Below are positions 15,902 through 25,473 of a stretch of DNA of 64,000 nt, one piece after another. The DNA lies in the NCBI GenBank assembly GCA_035967665.1, contig JAYWLB010000043.1, positions 1 to 64,000 on the forward strand. Reading direction: 5' to 3'. The stretch's first letter is position 1. Each line of letters starts with the position of its first letter. The stretch comes from Arctic95D-9 sp035967665. Lineage in GTDB: Bacteria; Verrucomicrobiota; Verrucomicrobiia; Verrucomicrobiales; DEV007. Made by a program: the position numbers and the translations under genes. The notes beneath the pieces were generated by a model. It was given only the letters and a program-made list of their open reading frames with translations, had not been told where the DNA came from and did not search any database.

Positions 15902-17041
15902 ATGAAAGAATCTCCTTTCACATTCCATTTTACTCAGTTCAGGCCCGTTAAAAGGGCTCTGGTGCGACTCGTTTTCGGGGGGATGATGCTTCCCGTCGTG
16001 GGGCTTCTCGTGGCGCAGGATGATGCCAAACCGGTGGAGGTGACGATGGCGAAGCGCGTTGAAGGCTTCTCCCGTAAGCTTACTTTTACGGGAACGGTCA
16101 CCTCACCCAGAAGCGCTAATCTTTCATCGCGGATCGAGGGGCTTGTCAGTGATATCAAAGTGGATGCCGGGAGTGAAGTTAAGAAAGGGGATGTTCTTGT
16201 GGAACTGGATACGAGACTCGCGGAACTCGATCTGGATCTGATCAATGCTGAAATCGAACAGGCCCGGATCGAAGTGGCCGATGCGGAACGGCAGGTAAAG
16301 GAGGTGCGTGATTTGGCCCGGTCGGGAGGATTCTCCAGATCTCAGGCGATTACGAAGGAGGCGACGCTCAGCATTAGCGAAGCCAATTTGAAACGTCTCG
16401 AAGCCCGCAAAAGTCATCAGGTCGAACGAATTGCCCGTCACCAGCTTGTCGCTCCCTTTGACGGAGTGATCACCTCGAAGATCTCGGAGGCGGGGGAGTG
16501 GGTTGCCACAGGGGCTCCGGTTCTCGAACTCATAGAAATGAAAGGACTCCGTTTCGATCTTCAGGTTCCGCAGGAGTTTCTTGAGAGGGTCAAAGATATT
16601 GGCAGTGTCACGGTGAATCTGGATGCTTTCCCGGGGAGAGAATTTCAGGCTGAGCTTGAGGCGGTCGTTCCGGTCAAAGACCACATCTCGCGGACTTTCC
16701 TGACAAGATTTGCATTGAAGAATCCGGAGCATCTTGCGAGCCCGGGAATGTCGGGAACCGCTACGATCGAGACCCGGGGTACTTCCGGAAAGTCCATCCA
16801 GGTGCCTCGCGATGTTGTGGTGCGTTTTCCCGACGGTTCTGCGAGAGTCTGGGTGGTGAAAAAAGAGGGGGAGGAAAGTCAGGTGGTCTCGCGCACGGTC
16901 CGAACTGCCGGTGAGCTGGGGGATATGGCGGAAATTCTCGAAGGGCTGGCCGGAGACGAAACGGTCGTTTTGAAAGGCAACGAAGGGCTTCGTGAAAATC
17001 AGAAAGTAGACGTTATCGCTACCCCGCTTTCCGCACCGTGA
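15902..17041 (+). CDS. RND efflux periplasmic adaptor (membrane fusion protein)
   Basis: HlyD/AcrA-type adaptor of 379 aa linking an inner-membrane RND pump to an outer-membrane channel. A signal or anchor segment of about residues 19-39 is followed by the lipoyl-like half-motif GLVSDIKVDAGSEVKKGDVLVELD, a coiled-coil hairpin (about 105-170, INAEIEQARIEVADAERQV), and the second lipoyl half LVAPFDGVITSKISEAGEWV. A beta-barrel and a membrane-proximal domain follow. Only one base separates it from the pump gene, so they are co-transcribed. No outer-membrane factor is encoded nearby. The substrate is unknown. Confidence 0.93.
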   Translation: MKESPFTFHFTQFRPVKRALVRLVFGGMMLPVVGLLVAQDDAKPVEVTMAKRVEGFSRKLTFTGTVTSPRSANLSSRIEGLVSDIKVDAGSEVKKGDVLVELDTRLAELDLDLINAEIEQARIEVADAERQVKEVRDLARSGGFSRSQAITKEATLSISEANLKRLEARKSHQVERIARHQLVAPFDGVITSKISEAGEWVATGAPVLELIEMKGLRFDLQVPQEFLERVKDIGSVTVNLDAFPGREFQAELEAVVPVKDHISRTFLTRFALKNPEHLASPGMSGTATIETRGTSGKSIQVPRDVVVRFPDGSARVWVVKKEGEESQVVSRTVRTAGELGDMAEILEGLAGDETVVLKGNEGLRENQKVDVIATPLSAP

Positions 17042-17042
17042 G

Positions 17043-20000
17043 ATGATCGATTACCTTCTCAAACACGGGACCCTCGTCGCGGTCACTGTCATTATGCTGA
17101 TGGTGCTCGGTATTGTCGCGGCGACACGGGTGCCGGTTCAGATGATTCCCGATCTTGAAACCCGCATTATTTCAATTGAAACCCGCTGGCCCGGGGCCAC
17201 TCCTCAGGATGTTGAGAAAGAGATTCTGATTGAGCAGGAGGAATATCTCCGTGGTTTGCCGAATCTTAAGCGGATGACTTCAGAGGCTTCGACCGGTGGC
17301 GCTGAGATCGAACTCGAGTTTCCATTCGGTACCGACGCGAATGAAGCGCTTCTGGAGGTGAACAATGCGCTCAGTCAGGTGCCCTCCTACCCGGAGAATG
17401 TGGACGAGCCGGTTTTGCGTTCCGACTCATTCTCCTACAACCCATTCATGTCGTTTCGACTTGTTCCCGTGGAGGGCAATCCGAAAGGGCACGATATCAA
17501 TATGTTACTCGACTTTGTTGATGACAATGTCAGACCTGCGCTTGAGCGGATCGAAGGCGTTTCCCAGGTTCAGTTGAGCGGAGGCGCTGAACGACAGATT
17601 CGAATTCGAGTGAATCCTGAAAAACTGGCGGAGCGCAGAATTTCGCTCGCCGATGTTCGCGATGCTGTTCGCAGCCGTAATACGGATACTTCAGCCGGTG
17701 ATATCGACAGTGGAAAACGACGATACCTGATCCGGACGGTGGGACGCTTTCATACGATTGATGAACTCCGTGACCTCATTCTGGTGCGCCGTGGCGATTC
17801 GGTTACGCGGCTCAGTGACATCGCCACGGTCGAACTGGCGCATGCTGAATTGAGGAACCTGTCATACAGCGACGGGGACGCCAATATTCGCGTCAGCCTT
17901 GTTCGCCAAACCGGTTCTAACGTTATCTCAATCAAGAAGAAGGTTCTACCTGAACTGGACCGGCTCAATCGCGAGATTCTCGAGCCGGAGGGGCTCGTTA
18001 TGACGGTTGCCAACGACGATGTTCTTTACGTTCAGAGCTCAGTGAACAACGTCGTCAAAAATATTCTTATCGGAGCAATTCTGGCAACTCTCGTGCTTTT
18101 TCTTTTTCTTCGATCCGCCTCGGCGACGCTCATTGGAATGTCGGGGATGCCTGTCTGTATCGTGGCCGGTTTTATCGGGCTGCTCCTCATGGATCGGACC
18201 ATCAATGTGATTTCGCTCGCCGGTATTGCTTTTGCGATCGGGATGACGATCGACAACACCATTGTTGTTCTCGAAAGCATTGAAGTGGAGCGTCGCAAAG
18301 GTAAGAGCCGGTTTGAAGCGGCCCGTGACGGGGTGAAGGCTGTCTGGACAGCTGTTTTGTCAGGGACGATGACGACGGTGCTCGTGTTCCTGCCTATTCT
18401 CTTCGTGAAAGAGGAAGCCGGTCAGCTCTTCTCTGATATCGGAATCGCTATTTCCGCCTCTATCATTGTTTCCATGTTAGTTGCGATCGCTGTGGTGCCG
18501 GTTGCTTTCGCAAGTCTCCCCGGATCGAAGAAGCAGTCAAGGAAGCCTCAGAAGCGCGAACCCCGTCTTCTCAAGCCCGTCAGTTGGCTCATCGCGAAAG
18601 GCTGGAGGCGTGCCGTCTGCATGGTTCTCACTCTTGTCGCGACGGTCTCTGCCTTCGTTTTTCTGACTCCGCCTGCCGAATACCTGCCTGAAGGGGAGGA
18701 GGCGAAGGCCTTTTCCACGATGATCGCACCGCCGGGATACAGCCTCCGCGAGATGGAGAAAATAGCTCTTGAGGTTCAGGATGAGTTTCTTCCCGCGATG
18801 AAAGATGAACCGGAGAATTTTGATTCGGGAAAATCAAAAATTCCCGCGTTGGCAAGAATGACCATTATCATTCAGCCCGAGTCGCTCCGTCTCATCGCGG
18901 TGACTAAAAATCCCAAACACATTGATCCCTATATCAAGATTGTGAATGAGCGGTTCCGGAAGATTCCCGGAATGCGGGCATTCTCCGCACGCGGTTCCAT
19001 TATTTCCAGTAATGACGGTGGCACAAGAGCGGTCGCTCTCGATATCAGTGGCCGGGACCTTCCGGAAATCTACAACACCGCGCTTGAAGTTTATCGCCTC
19101 AGTGAAGAGTACATCCCCGATGCCCAGATCAATTCGGTACCCTCATCTCTCACTCTCGGGCAGCCCCTTCTTGAGATTAAGCCCAGGTGGGAACGTCTTG
19201 AAGAACTTGGTTTTAACGCCGGTGATTTCGGCTTTGCAGCGGCGGCTCTTAGCGACGGAGCCTTTATTGATGAATTCTATTTCAACGATGACAAGGTTGA
19301 TATTTTTCTTTTCAGTCAGGCTGAACACAAACAGGAGCTGGATCAGATTTCGATGCTTCCGATCTATTCACCACGCGGAGGAGTGCTTCCTCTCGGCGCT
19401 CTCGCCGGGATTGAGGAAACTGTAGACACTGCAGAAATACGTCGCGTTGACGGCCGGCGTACCGTGACGCTTTATGTGATTCCACCCCGGTCCGTTCCAC
19501 TGGAAACAGCGGTTGAGACGGTTCGGGAAAAGATCGTGCAGCCCCTGCGAACCGGTGGAACGCTTCCTCCCGGTATCAGCATTGATTTGACCGGTGCGAG
19601 TGACCAACTTGATTCAACGCGGGCATCGCTCGGGCAGAATATGTGGATTGCAGTAGTCCTTTGCTATCTGCAGCTTGTTGTGATTTACCGCCACTGGGGA
19701 TTGCCCTTTCTCATTCTCGTGACAGTTCCACTGGGGATCAGTGGGGGGATTGTCGGTCTCTGGTTGCTTAACTACGTCGGTGGATTGCTGCCGAATTTCG
19801 GCCTCGCCCCGGTTCAGCAGTCGTTTGATATGATCACGATGCTCGGCTTTCTCATTCTGTTAGGCACGGCGGTGAACAACCCCATTCTCATTGTCGAGCG
19901 GACGATGCAGAATTTCCGGGATAATGGTCTTTCGCCTCTCGCTTCAGTTAAAGATGCCGTTGCGTCGCGCCTTCGACCTGTCTTGATGACCACTTGCACC

Positions 20001-20186
20001 ACTCTTATGGGGCTTTCACCACTCGTCTTCATTCCCGGAGCCGGGACTGAGCTTTACCGTGGGCTCGGCGCAATCGTTCTTTTCGGGCTGGCTTTCACGG
20101 CATTGATTACGTTGACGTTCCTTCCGGCAATGCTGGTTTTCGTCCTCAACACCATTGTGCGAATTCGACCGGGTAAAGTGGCTTGA
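17043..20186 (+). CDS. RND efflux pump inner-membrane transporter
   Basis: AcrB/MexB-like proton-driven transporter of 1047 aa with about twelve membrane helices and two large periplasmic loops. The N-terminus shows VPVQMIPDLETRIISIETRW and WPGATPQDVEKEI, classical for hydrophobe/amphiphile exporters. TM4 carries AIGMTIDNTIVVLESIE, in which the second Asp of the usual Asp-Asp pair is Asn, a common variant in the wider family. The late helix pair has MLGFLILLGTAVNNPILIVE. It forms an operon with the adaptor gene. Whether it exports drugs, metals or the product of the megasynthase at 41-52 kb cannot be told. Confidence 0.95.
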   Translation: MIDYLLKHGTLVAVTVIMLMVLGIVAATRVPVQMIPDLETRIISIETRWPGATPQDVEKEILIEQEEYLRGLPNLKRMTSEASTGGAEIELEFPFGTDANEALLEVNNALSQVPSYPENVDEPVLRSDSFSYNPFMSFRLVPVEGNPKGHDINMLLDFVDDNVRPALERIEGVSQVQLSGGAERQIRIRVNPEKLAERRISLADVRDAVRSRNTDTSAGDIDSGKRRYLIRTVGRFHTIDELRDLILVRRGDSVTRLSDIATVELAHAELRNLSYSDGDANIRVSLVRQTGSNVISIKKKVLPELDRLNREILEPEGLVMTVANDDVLYVQSSVNNVVKNILIGAILATLVLFLFLRSASATLIGMSGMPVCIVAGFIGLLLMDRTINVISLAGIAFAIGMTIDNTIVVLESIEVERRKGKSRFEAARDGVKAVWTAVLSGTMTTVLVFLPILFVKEEAGQLFSDIGIAISASIIVSMLVAIAVVPVAFASLPGSKKQSRKPQKREPRLLKPVSWLIAKGWRRAVCMVLTLVATVSAFVFLTPPAEYLPEGEEAKAFSTMIAPPGYSLREMEKIALEVQDEFLPAMKDEPENFDSGKSKIPALARMTIIIQPESLRLIAVTKNPKHIDPYIKIVNERFRKIPGMRAFSARGSIISSNDGGTRAVALDISGRDLPEIYNTALEVYRLSEEYIPDAQINSVPSSLTLGQPLLEIKPRWERLEELGFNAGDFGFAAAALSDGAFIDEFYFNDDKVDIFLFSQAEHKQELDQISMLPIYSPRGGVLPLGALAGIEETVDTAEIRRVDGRRTVTLYVIPPRSVPLETAVETVREKIVQPLRTGGTLPPGISIDLTGASDQLDSTRASLGQNMWIAVVLCYLQLVVIYRHWGLPFLILVTVPLGISGGIVGLWLLNYVGGLLPNFGLAPVQQSFDMITMLGFLILLGTAVNNPILIVERTMQNFRDNGLSPLASVKDAVASRLRPVLMTTCTTLMGLSPLVFIPGAGTELYRGLGAIVLFGLAFTALITLTFLPAMLVFVLNTIVRIRPGKVA

Positions 20187-20235
20187 TGAATCGGGCGCGT
20201 CGGAGCGAAACCGGATCCGATTGAGCGCTGCCGGT

Positions 20236-20399
20236 ATGAAACCGGGAGAGCCGGGATTTTCTCTGAATGTCAAAAGCCTCTCGAAATCGCGCGAGTTCTA
20301 TTCCCCTCCGGGTTTTGAGATCCTGATGGGAATCTGATCTACTTCAGTTCGCAGATGATGTCCGGAGCGGGCCCTCCCGTGAATACGGTTGGTCAAAAT
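20236..20399 (+). pseudogene. Relic of a VOC (glyoxalase-fold) gene, internally deleted
   Basis: A short frame after the RND pump reads MKPGEPGFSLNVKSLSKSRE then FYSPPGFE, a typical VOC N-terminus. Immediately after, a second frame (from about 20319) reads DPDGNLIYFSS, the typical C-terminal VOC metal-site motif. The middle of the domain, about 70-90 residues, is missing, and the two halves are out of frame. The exact right end is uncertain. This is the same kind of damage as at 12.8-13.1 kb. Confidence 0.6.
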
Positions 20400-20457
20400 A
20401 AATTGCTCCTGTCGCGTTTCGTGAAACAGGTAGACTCTCTCCATATTCCAAATTCCT

Positions 20458-22098
20458 ATGCGATTCATTATTCTGTTTTTCCTCCTTTGCCTGACATTCA
20501 GCGCAGCTCGTTCTGAAGAGAAGCCCCTGAATGTGCTCCTGATTTGCGTCGATGATTTGAAGCCCTTGCTGGGGTGCTACGGGGATCCTGTGGCGAAGAC
20601 TCCTGCGATGGATGAACTCGCTTCGCGGGGATTGCTGTTTGAGTCAGCCTACTGCAATCAGGCGGTGTGCAGTCCTTCCCGCAATTCGTTGATGACAGGT
20701 TTGAGGCCGCAAACGATCGGCATTTATGATCTCCCCACCAATTTCCGGAAGACGGTTCCTGATGCGGTCACGGTGGCTCAGCATTTTCAATCACATGGTT
20801 ATCGAACTGAAGCGCTGGGGAAAATCATGCATAAGGGGCATGGGAATGTCGAAGATGCGGTGTCGTGGACAATTCCTCACTTTCTCGCGAAGGCGCCAAC
20901 CTACGTGAGCCCTGAGAGCACAGCCAACGGGAGAATGGACAGCCGCGGCAGGAAGCGGGGCGCGGCAACGGAAATGGCAGATGTTGCAGATGAGACCTAT
21001 GCGGATGGGCTCATCGCAAAAGAGGCGGTGAACCGGCTTGCAAAGGCGGCGGCGAAGCCGGACGAGCCCTTTTTTATCGCGGTGGGCTTTATCAGGCCGC
21101 ATCTTCCGTTTGTGGCTCCTTCCAAATACTGGGATCTCTACGATCCTGACAAGCTCCCGATGCCTGAGTTTACGGAAGCTCCTGAAGGGGCTCCTTCGTA
21201 TGGCCCTCATTCAGGAGGCGAGCTTCGTCAGTATAGCGATATTCCTGCGAAAGATGAAATTGATGAGACTCTGACCCGGGAACTTATCCACGGTTACTAC
21301 GCCGCGACGAGCTACGCTGATGCGCAGGTTGGGAGATTGATTGAAGCTCTGGATTCAAACGGGCTCAGCGGGAACACCATCATAGTGCTGTGGGGTGATC
21401 ACGGTTGGCACCTTGGCGATCATTCGATTTGGTGTAAGCATACGAACTATGAGCAGGCCGCCCGTATCCCTCTCATTGTGGTCGCCCCGGGCGGAGCGAA
21501 GAATGCCAGATCGGGCGCCTTTATCGAAACGGTCGATCTTTATCCTACTCTTGCTGAGCTCGCGGGCCTGCCCGGACCCAAGAGGCTTGATGGAGTCAGT
21601 CAGGCTGCCGTCATCGCCGATCCGGAAACCGCGGTTCGCGATCACGTCATTCATGTCTACCCGCGTGGCGGTCGTCTCGGTCGTGCGATCCGGACGGAAC
21701 GCTATCGGATGGTTGAGTGGAAGGTCCCGGGGAGTTCGGTCGATACCGCTGAATTCGAACTCTATGACTATGTGGCGGACCCTCTTGAGACGAAGAATTT
21801 GGCATCGAGTGAGGGGGAGCGATTGAACGAGCTTCGGGAAATTCTGGCGACGCATCCGGAAGCGAAGCCTCAGTATCGCGTCGTCACACCTGAGCAGCTC
21901 GCTAAGAAGAAGGCTGCAATTGAAAAGCGGGTCAGGGCGTTTAAGACTCGGGATGAGGATGGAGATGGTCGTCTTACTTTGGAAGAATTTTTGATAAAGC
22001 AACCGGATCCGGAGGAGGCACCGAAGCGTTTTCCTGTTTTTGACAGGAACGGGGACGGTTCGCTTTCGGAGGATGAATACGTCAACGCCGGGAAGTAG
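20458..22098 (+). CDS. Secreted iduronate-2-sulfatase-like sulfatase with EF-hands
   Basis: Exported Cys-type sulfatase of 546 aa resembling the iduronate-2-sulfatase subgroup. A signal peptide of about 19 residues is followed by NVLLICVDDLKPLLGCYGDP and the formylglycine motif CSPSR with Cys71. VGFIRPHLPFVAPSKYWDLY and LWGDHGWHLGDHSIWCKHTN are group signatures. The final 60 residues add two EF-hand loops, DEDGDGRLTLEEF and DRNGDGSLSEDEY, which should bind calcium and probably help stability or attachment. It is followed directly by another sulfatase gene, suggesting co-transcription and joint attack on one sulfated glycan. Confidence 0.92.
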   Translation: MRFIILFFLLCLTFSAARSEEKPLNVLLICVDDLKPLLGCYGDPVAKTPAMDELASRGLLFESAYCNQAVCSPSRNSLMTGLRPQTIGIYDLPTNFRKTVPDAVTVAQHFQSHGYRTEALGKIMHKGHGNVEDAVSWTIPHFLAKAPTYVSPESTANGRMDSRGRKRGAATEMADVADETYADGLIAKEAVNRLAKAAAKPDEPFFIAVGFIRPHLPFVAPSKYWDLYDPDKLPMPEFTEAPEGAPSYGPHSGGELRQYSDIPAKDEIDETLTRELIHGYYAATSYADAQVGRLIEALDSNGLSGNTIIVLWGDHGWHLGDHSIWCKHTNYEQAARIPLIVVAPGGAKNARSGAFIETVDLYPTLAELAGLPGPKRLDGVSQAAVIADPETAVRDHVIHVYPRGGRLGRAIRTERYRMVEWKVPGSSVDTAEFELYDYVADPLETKNLASSEGERLNELREILATHPEAKPQYRVVTPEQLAKKKAAIEKRVRAFKTRDEDGDGRLTLEEFLIKQPDPEEAPKRFPVFDRNGDGSLSEDEYVNAGK

Positions 22099-22155
22099 GT
22101 GTGGCGGGGGGAGTTCGGACTTCCCTTTTTTGCCTTTTCAGTAAAGGATGCGGGA

Positions 22156-23712
22156 ATGGATCGATTGCTGATTGCCCTTTGTCTGTTCTCCGCCTTTACC
22201 CCGAACGTATTCGCTTCGGAGCGACCGAATATCCTCTTCATCTACACCGATGATCATTCCTATCGGGCCGTCTCCTGCTACGAAGGTTCCTATGATTGGG
22301 TCGAGACCCCGAACATGGACGCGTTGGCTGAGAGCGGGGTGCGATTTGCCCACGCCACGATAGGGACCTGGTGTATGCCGTCGAGGGCGACACTCCTGAC
22401 AGGACACCATTCCTACGGGGTTGAGTCCATGCGGATGGAAGGGGCTTATCCGGGAAGCACGTATGATCCGGAGCAATGCCGGTTTTGGCCGTCGGTGTTT
22501 CGTGAGAACGGCTATCAAACCGCTCAGATTGGGAAATGGCACACCGGAACCGATACCGGATATGGCCGCGACTGGGACTATCAAATCGTCTGGAACCGCC
22601 CGCGCTATCCGAAGAATTCAGGTGCCTATTACTACGATCAGTTGATTGAAAAGAATGGCGGCGATCCCGTTATGACCGGCGGCTATTCGACCGACAATTA
22701 CACGCAGTGGGCAGTGGATTACATCAACGGAAACGAGGGCCGTGAGGAGGGGAGGCCGTGGTATTTGTGGCTCTGCTATGGCGGTGTTCACGGTCCGTTC
22801 ACACCGGCTGACCGTCATCTCAATGCATACGAAGGGGTTTCGGTGGAGGATCCCGCAGATATCTATCCACCCCGGTTGGGAAAGCCCACCTACTCGCGGA
22901 CCGTCGAGCAGTGGATCGAGGGCCCCGACGGTGAGCCGGTCCTGTCCCGTGGAAAATCGAAAGGGGGAATCAAAACCGATGGAAAGAAAACCCTGAGCGA
23001 TTGGGTGCGTCAGGTGAATCAGGCGGTGAAGTCTCTTGATGAGGGCATGGGAAGAGTAATGGACGCATTGAAGGAGTCGGGGCAGTTGGATAACACGCTG
23101 GTTGTTTTCACTTCTGATCAGGGGTTTGCCTGGGGGCAACACGGGTTTCAAGTGAAGAAGGCTCCCTACGATGCGAACATTCGCTCCCCCATGATCGTGA
23201 GTTTTCCGGAGCGTTTTCCTCAGGGGGAAGTGTGCCGTTATCCGGTGGGTGGTGTCGATATTGTGCCGACGCTCTTTGAAGTCGCGGGTATTGATCTGCC
23301 GTGGGAGATGCACGGGGACAGCCTCCTGCCACTGCTTGAAAACCCGACTGAGGCAAAGTGGGACAACCCGGTTCTGACGGCTTTCACGGGCGACAGCTAC
23401 GGGAGTGCGGCAAATACAGTTCCGGTGGGAGACGATGCGGAGAGCGTCTCAAAACTCTACATGCGGGGCGCGGTGCCGTGGTGGGTTTCGTTGGTCGAAG
23501 GAGACCTTAAATACATCCGCACGCTCGTTCCCGGGGAACCGGAGGAACTTTACAACCTCTCCGCGGACCCTGACGAACTGGTTAACCTCGCGCAGGATCC
23601 AAAGCATTCGACGACGGTGCTTCGTCTCCGTGAAGCGACAATCGGCGAGCTGCGGCGAACCGGAGCGAAGATGGTGGATACACTGCCCGATGTGGCGGAG
23701 CTATCTCAATAG
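22156..23712 (+). CDS. Secreted sulfatase (CMPSR type)
   Basis: Second sulfatase of the pair, 518 aa from the chosen start, with signal peptide MDRLLIALCLFSAFTPNVFA. It then shows NILFIYTDDHSYRAVSCYEG and the formylglycine motif CMPSR at Cys73. IGKWHTGTDTGYGRDWDY, VVFTSDQGFAWGQHGF and the terminal ELYNLSADPDELVNLA are as expected. An upstream ATG at 22099 would add 19 residues ahead of the signal peptide and is less likely. The gene lies 57 bp after the EF-hand sulfatase. Its last 7 bp overlap the convergent SDR gene. Confidence 0.92.
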   Translation: MDRLLIALCLFSAFTPNVFASERPNILFIYTDDHSYRAVSCYEGSYDWVETPNMDALAESGVRFAHATIGTWCMPSRATLLTGHHSYGVESMRMEGAYPGSTYDPEQCRFWPSVFRENGYQTAQIGKWHTGTDTGYGRDWDYQIVWNRPRYPKNSGAYYYDQLIEKNGGDPVMTGGYSTDNYTQWAVDYINGNEGREEGRPWYLWLCYGGVHGPFTPADRHLNAYEGVSVEDPADIYPPRLGKPTYSRTVEQWIEGPDGEPVLSRGKSKGGIKTDGKKTLSDWVRQVNQAVKSLDEGMGRVMDALKESGQLDNTLVVFTSDQGFAWGQHGFQVKKAPYDANIRSPMIVSFPERFPQGEVCRYPVGGVDIVPTLFEVAGIDLPWEMHGDSLLPLLENPTEAKWDNPVLTAFTGDSYGSAANTVPVGDDAESVSKLYMRGAVPWWVSLVEGDLKYIRTLVPGEPEELYNLSADPDELVNLAQDPKHSTTVLRLREATIGELRRTGAKMVDTLPDVAELSQ

Positions 23713-24470
23713 ACCGCTCTGCCACCGGAGAGGTCGAAAGTGTTGCCGGTGCAGAATGAGGCTTCCGGTGAAACAATCCAGCAACTCAATGAGGCAACTT
23801 CGTCGAGGGTTCCGCATCGTTTCATGGGGATTTTGTCGGTCATGTATTTGACCTGGTCAGGGTGAATTGCGTCGACCATTGCAGTTCTGATCACGGCGGG
23901 GGCGATCGCGTTCACGGTGATCCCGGTTTCGGCGAACTCTTTGCCGGCTGATTTGACGAGCCCGATCACGCCTGCTTTGGTCGATGAGTAGGGGCTCATC
24001 CCGGCGTTGCCTTCTTTGCCTGCGATCGAGGCAAAATTGAGGACGCGCCCGTAGTTATGCTTCTCCATCGCGAGAAGGGCGTGTTTCGTCATGAGGAAGG
24101 TGCCCCGAAGATTGATTGCGGTTTCGAGATCGAAATCTTCAACTGTTACCTGTGTGATGGGGGTGTTAGTCGGGCCGACGATTGCGGCGCAGTTGACCAT
24201 GATGTCGAGCCGCTGTTCTGCACTTCGCTCGATCACGGCCTGAATTCCTGCAGACACCGCCGCCTCATCGGAGATATCAACGATCTCAAGATCGACCTTG
24301 AGGCCCGACTCGGCAAACTCCCCGACAGCGGCCTCTCCGTTTGCGACGCTGGTATCAAAGAGGGTGACGTCAGCCCCTTCGGAGGCGAGGCGTTGGGCGA
24401 TTGCCTTTCCAATCCCGTCAGCGCCTCCGGTAACAATTGCGCTCTGGCCTTCAAATCGATTTTCAGTCAT
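23706..24470 (-). CDS. Short-chain dehydrogenase/reductase (SDR)
   Basis: Classical SDR of 254 aa using NAD(P)(H). The nucleotide-binding TGGADGIGKAIA is at about 15-26, followed by VNCAAIVG, the catalytic-Ser strand VLNFASIAG and the Tyr-Lys motif YSSTK. The Asp at the end of the second strand (LFDTS) hints at NAD(H) preference. It converges on the sulfatase with a 7-bp overlap and is divergent from the SRPBCC gene. It resembles the FabG/sugar-dehydrogenase type, but the substrate is not predictable. Confidence 0.92.
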   Translation of the reverse strand: MTENRFEGQSAIVTGGADGIGKAIAQRLASEGADVTLFDTSVANGEAAVGEFAESGLKVDLEIVDISDEAAVSAGIQAVIERSAEQRLDIMVNCAAIVGPTNTPITQVTVEDFDLETAINLRGTFLMTKHALLAMEKHNYGRVLNFASIAGKEGNAGMSPYSSTKAGVIGLVKSAGKEFAETGITVNAIAPAVIRTAMVDAIHPDQVKYMTDKIPMKRCGTLDEVASLSCWIVSPEASFCTGNTFDLSGGRAVY

Positions 24471-24551
24471 GGGGCGAAGTTATCGAACCCATTCTAAATT
24501 GGCACGTAAAAACACTTCGTCATCTATAGCGAATATCGGTATGCTTGTGTC

Positions 24552-25472
24552 ATGTCGGATTTTCAAGTTCATAAGTCGATTGTGATCGACGCGCCTGTAT
24601 CACAGATATTCGAAACGATTAGAAACTTCAAAACGTGGCCCGACTGGTCACCGTGGTTGATCGCCGATCCCGATGCGGCCGTGATTTTTGACCTCGATGA
24701 TAAGGGGTATTCCTGGAAGGGGCCGGTTGCGGGGAGCGGGGGAATGAGAATTGAAGGGGTGCAGGAAAATGAGAAGATCAGCTACGATCTCGCTTTCCTG
24801 AAACCATGGAAATCGACCGCCAAATTTCAGTTCGAATTTTCGGAGGTGAGCGGTGGCACCGAAGTGACCTGGAAGATGCAAAGTTCGTTGCCGTTCTTTA
24901 TGTTCTTCATGAAGGACATGATGGTCGCCATGATCGGGATGGATTACACCCGCGGGCTCGCCATGCTGAAAGATCTTGTGGAGACGGGCAGCGTTCCCAG
25001 TGTTTTGAGCTTCAGTGAGGATGAATTCAGGGAACGGCTCTTTGTCGGATTGCAGCGCTCCTGCAGCACGAACGAGATCAGCGGAAGTATGAAGGACGAT
25101 TTTGCGCAGTTGAACGAGTGGGTGGCTAATTCGAAGGTGGTTCCGATGGGGGCTCCTTTTGCGATTTATCACAAGTGGGACTTTGTGAAAGAGCGCACCG
25201 ACTACACGATTGGTTATCCCGTCGCTGCGCCCGTAGAGACTCTACCGCAGGGCTTCTTCAACGGTGTCGCCCCGGGGATGAAAACCTACGCGGTAAAGCA
25301 CACCGGACCGTATCGACACCTTGGCAATGCCTGGTCGGCAGGGATTATGCGAAGCCGGTCGGGTGTCTTTAAGCAGAATAAGAAAGCGGCACCGATCGAG
25401 ATTTACGAAACGAATCCGGCGGAAGTTCCGGAAAACGAATCGATCACGACGGTGCACATTCCGATGCGCTAG
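24552..25472 (+). CDS. SRPBCC domain fused to GyrI-like small-molecule-binding domain
   Basis: Cytoplasmic 306-residue protein made of two ligand-binding modules. Residues 1-150 form an SRPBCC/polyketide-cyclase-like helix-grip domain (VHKSIVIDAPVSQIFETIRN, FKTWPDWSPW). Residues about 160-306 form a GyrI/AraC-effector-like domain (FAIYHKWDFVKERTDYTIGY, MKTYAVKHTGPYRHLGNAW, PIEIYETNP). Neither module has DNA-binding residues. Such fusions may sequester or hydrolyse small hydrophobic molecules, but no function is proven. The stop codon lies one base from the convergent metG stop. Confidence 0.8.
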   Translation: MSDFQVHKSIVIDAPVSQIFETIRNFKTWPDWSPWLIADPDAAVIFDLDDKGYSWKGPVAGSGGMRIEGVQENEKISYDLAFLKPWKSTAKFQFEFSEVSGGTEVTWKMQSSLPFFMFFMKDMMVAMIGMDYTRGLAMLKDLVETGSVPSVLSFSEDEFRERLFVGLQRSCSTNEISGSMKDDFAQLNEWVANSKVVPMGAPFAIYHKWDFVKERTDYTIGYPVAAPVETLPQGFFNGVAPGMKTYAVKHTGPYRHLGNAWSAGIMRSRSGVFKQNKKAAPIEIYETNPAEVPENESITTVHIPMR

Positions 25473-25473
25473 A

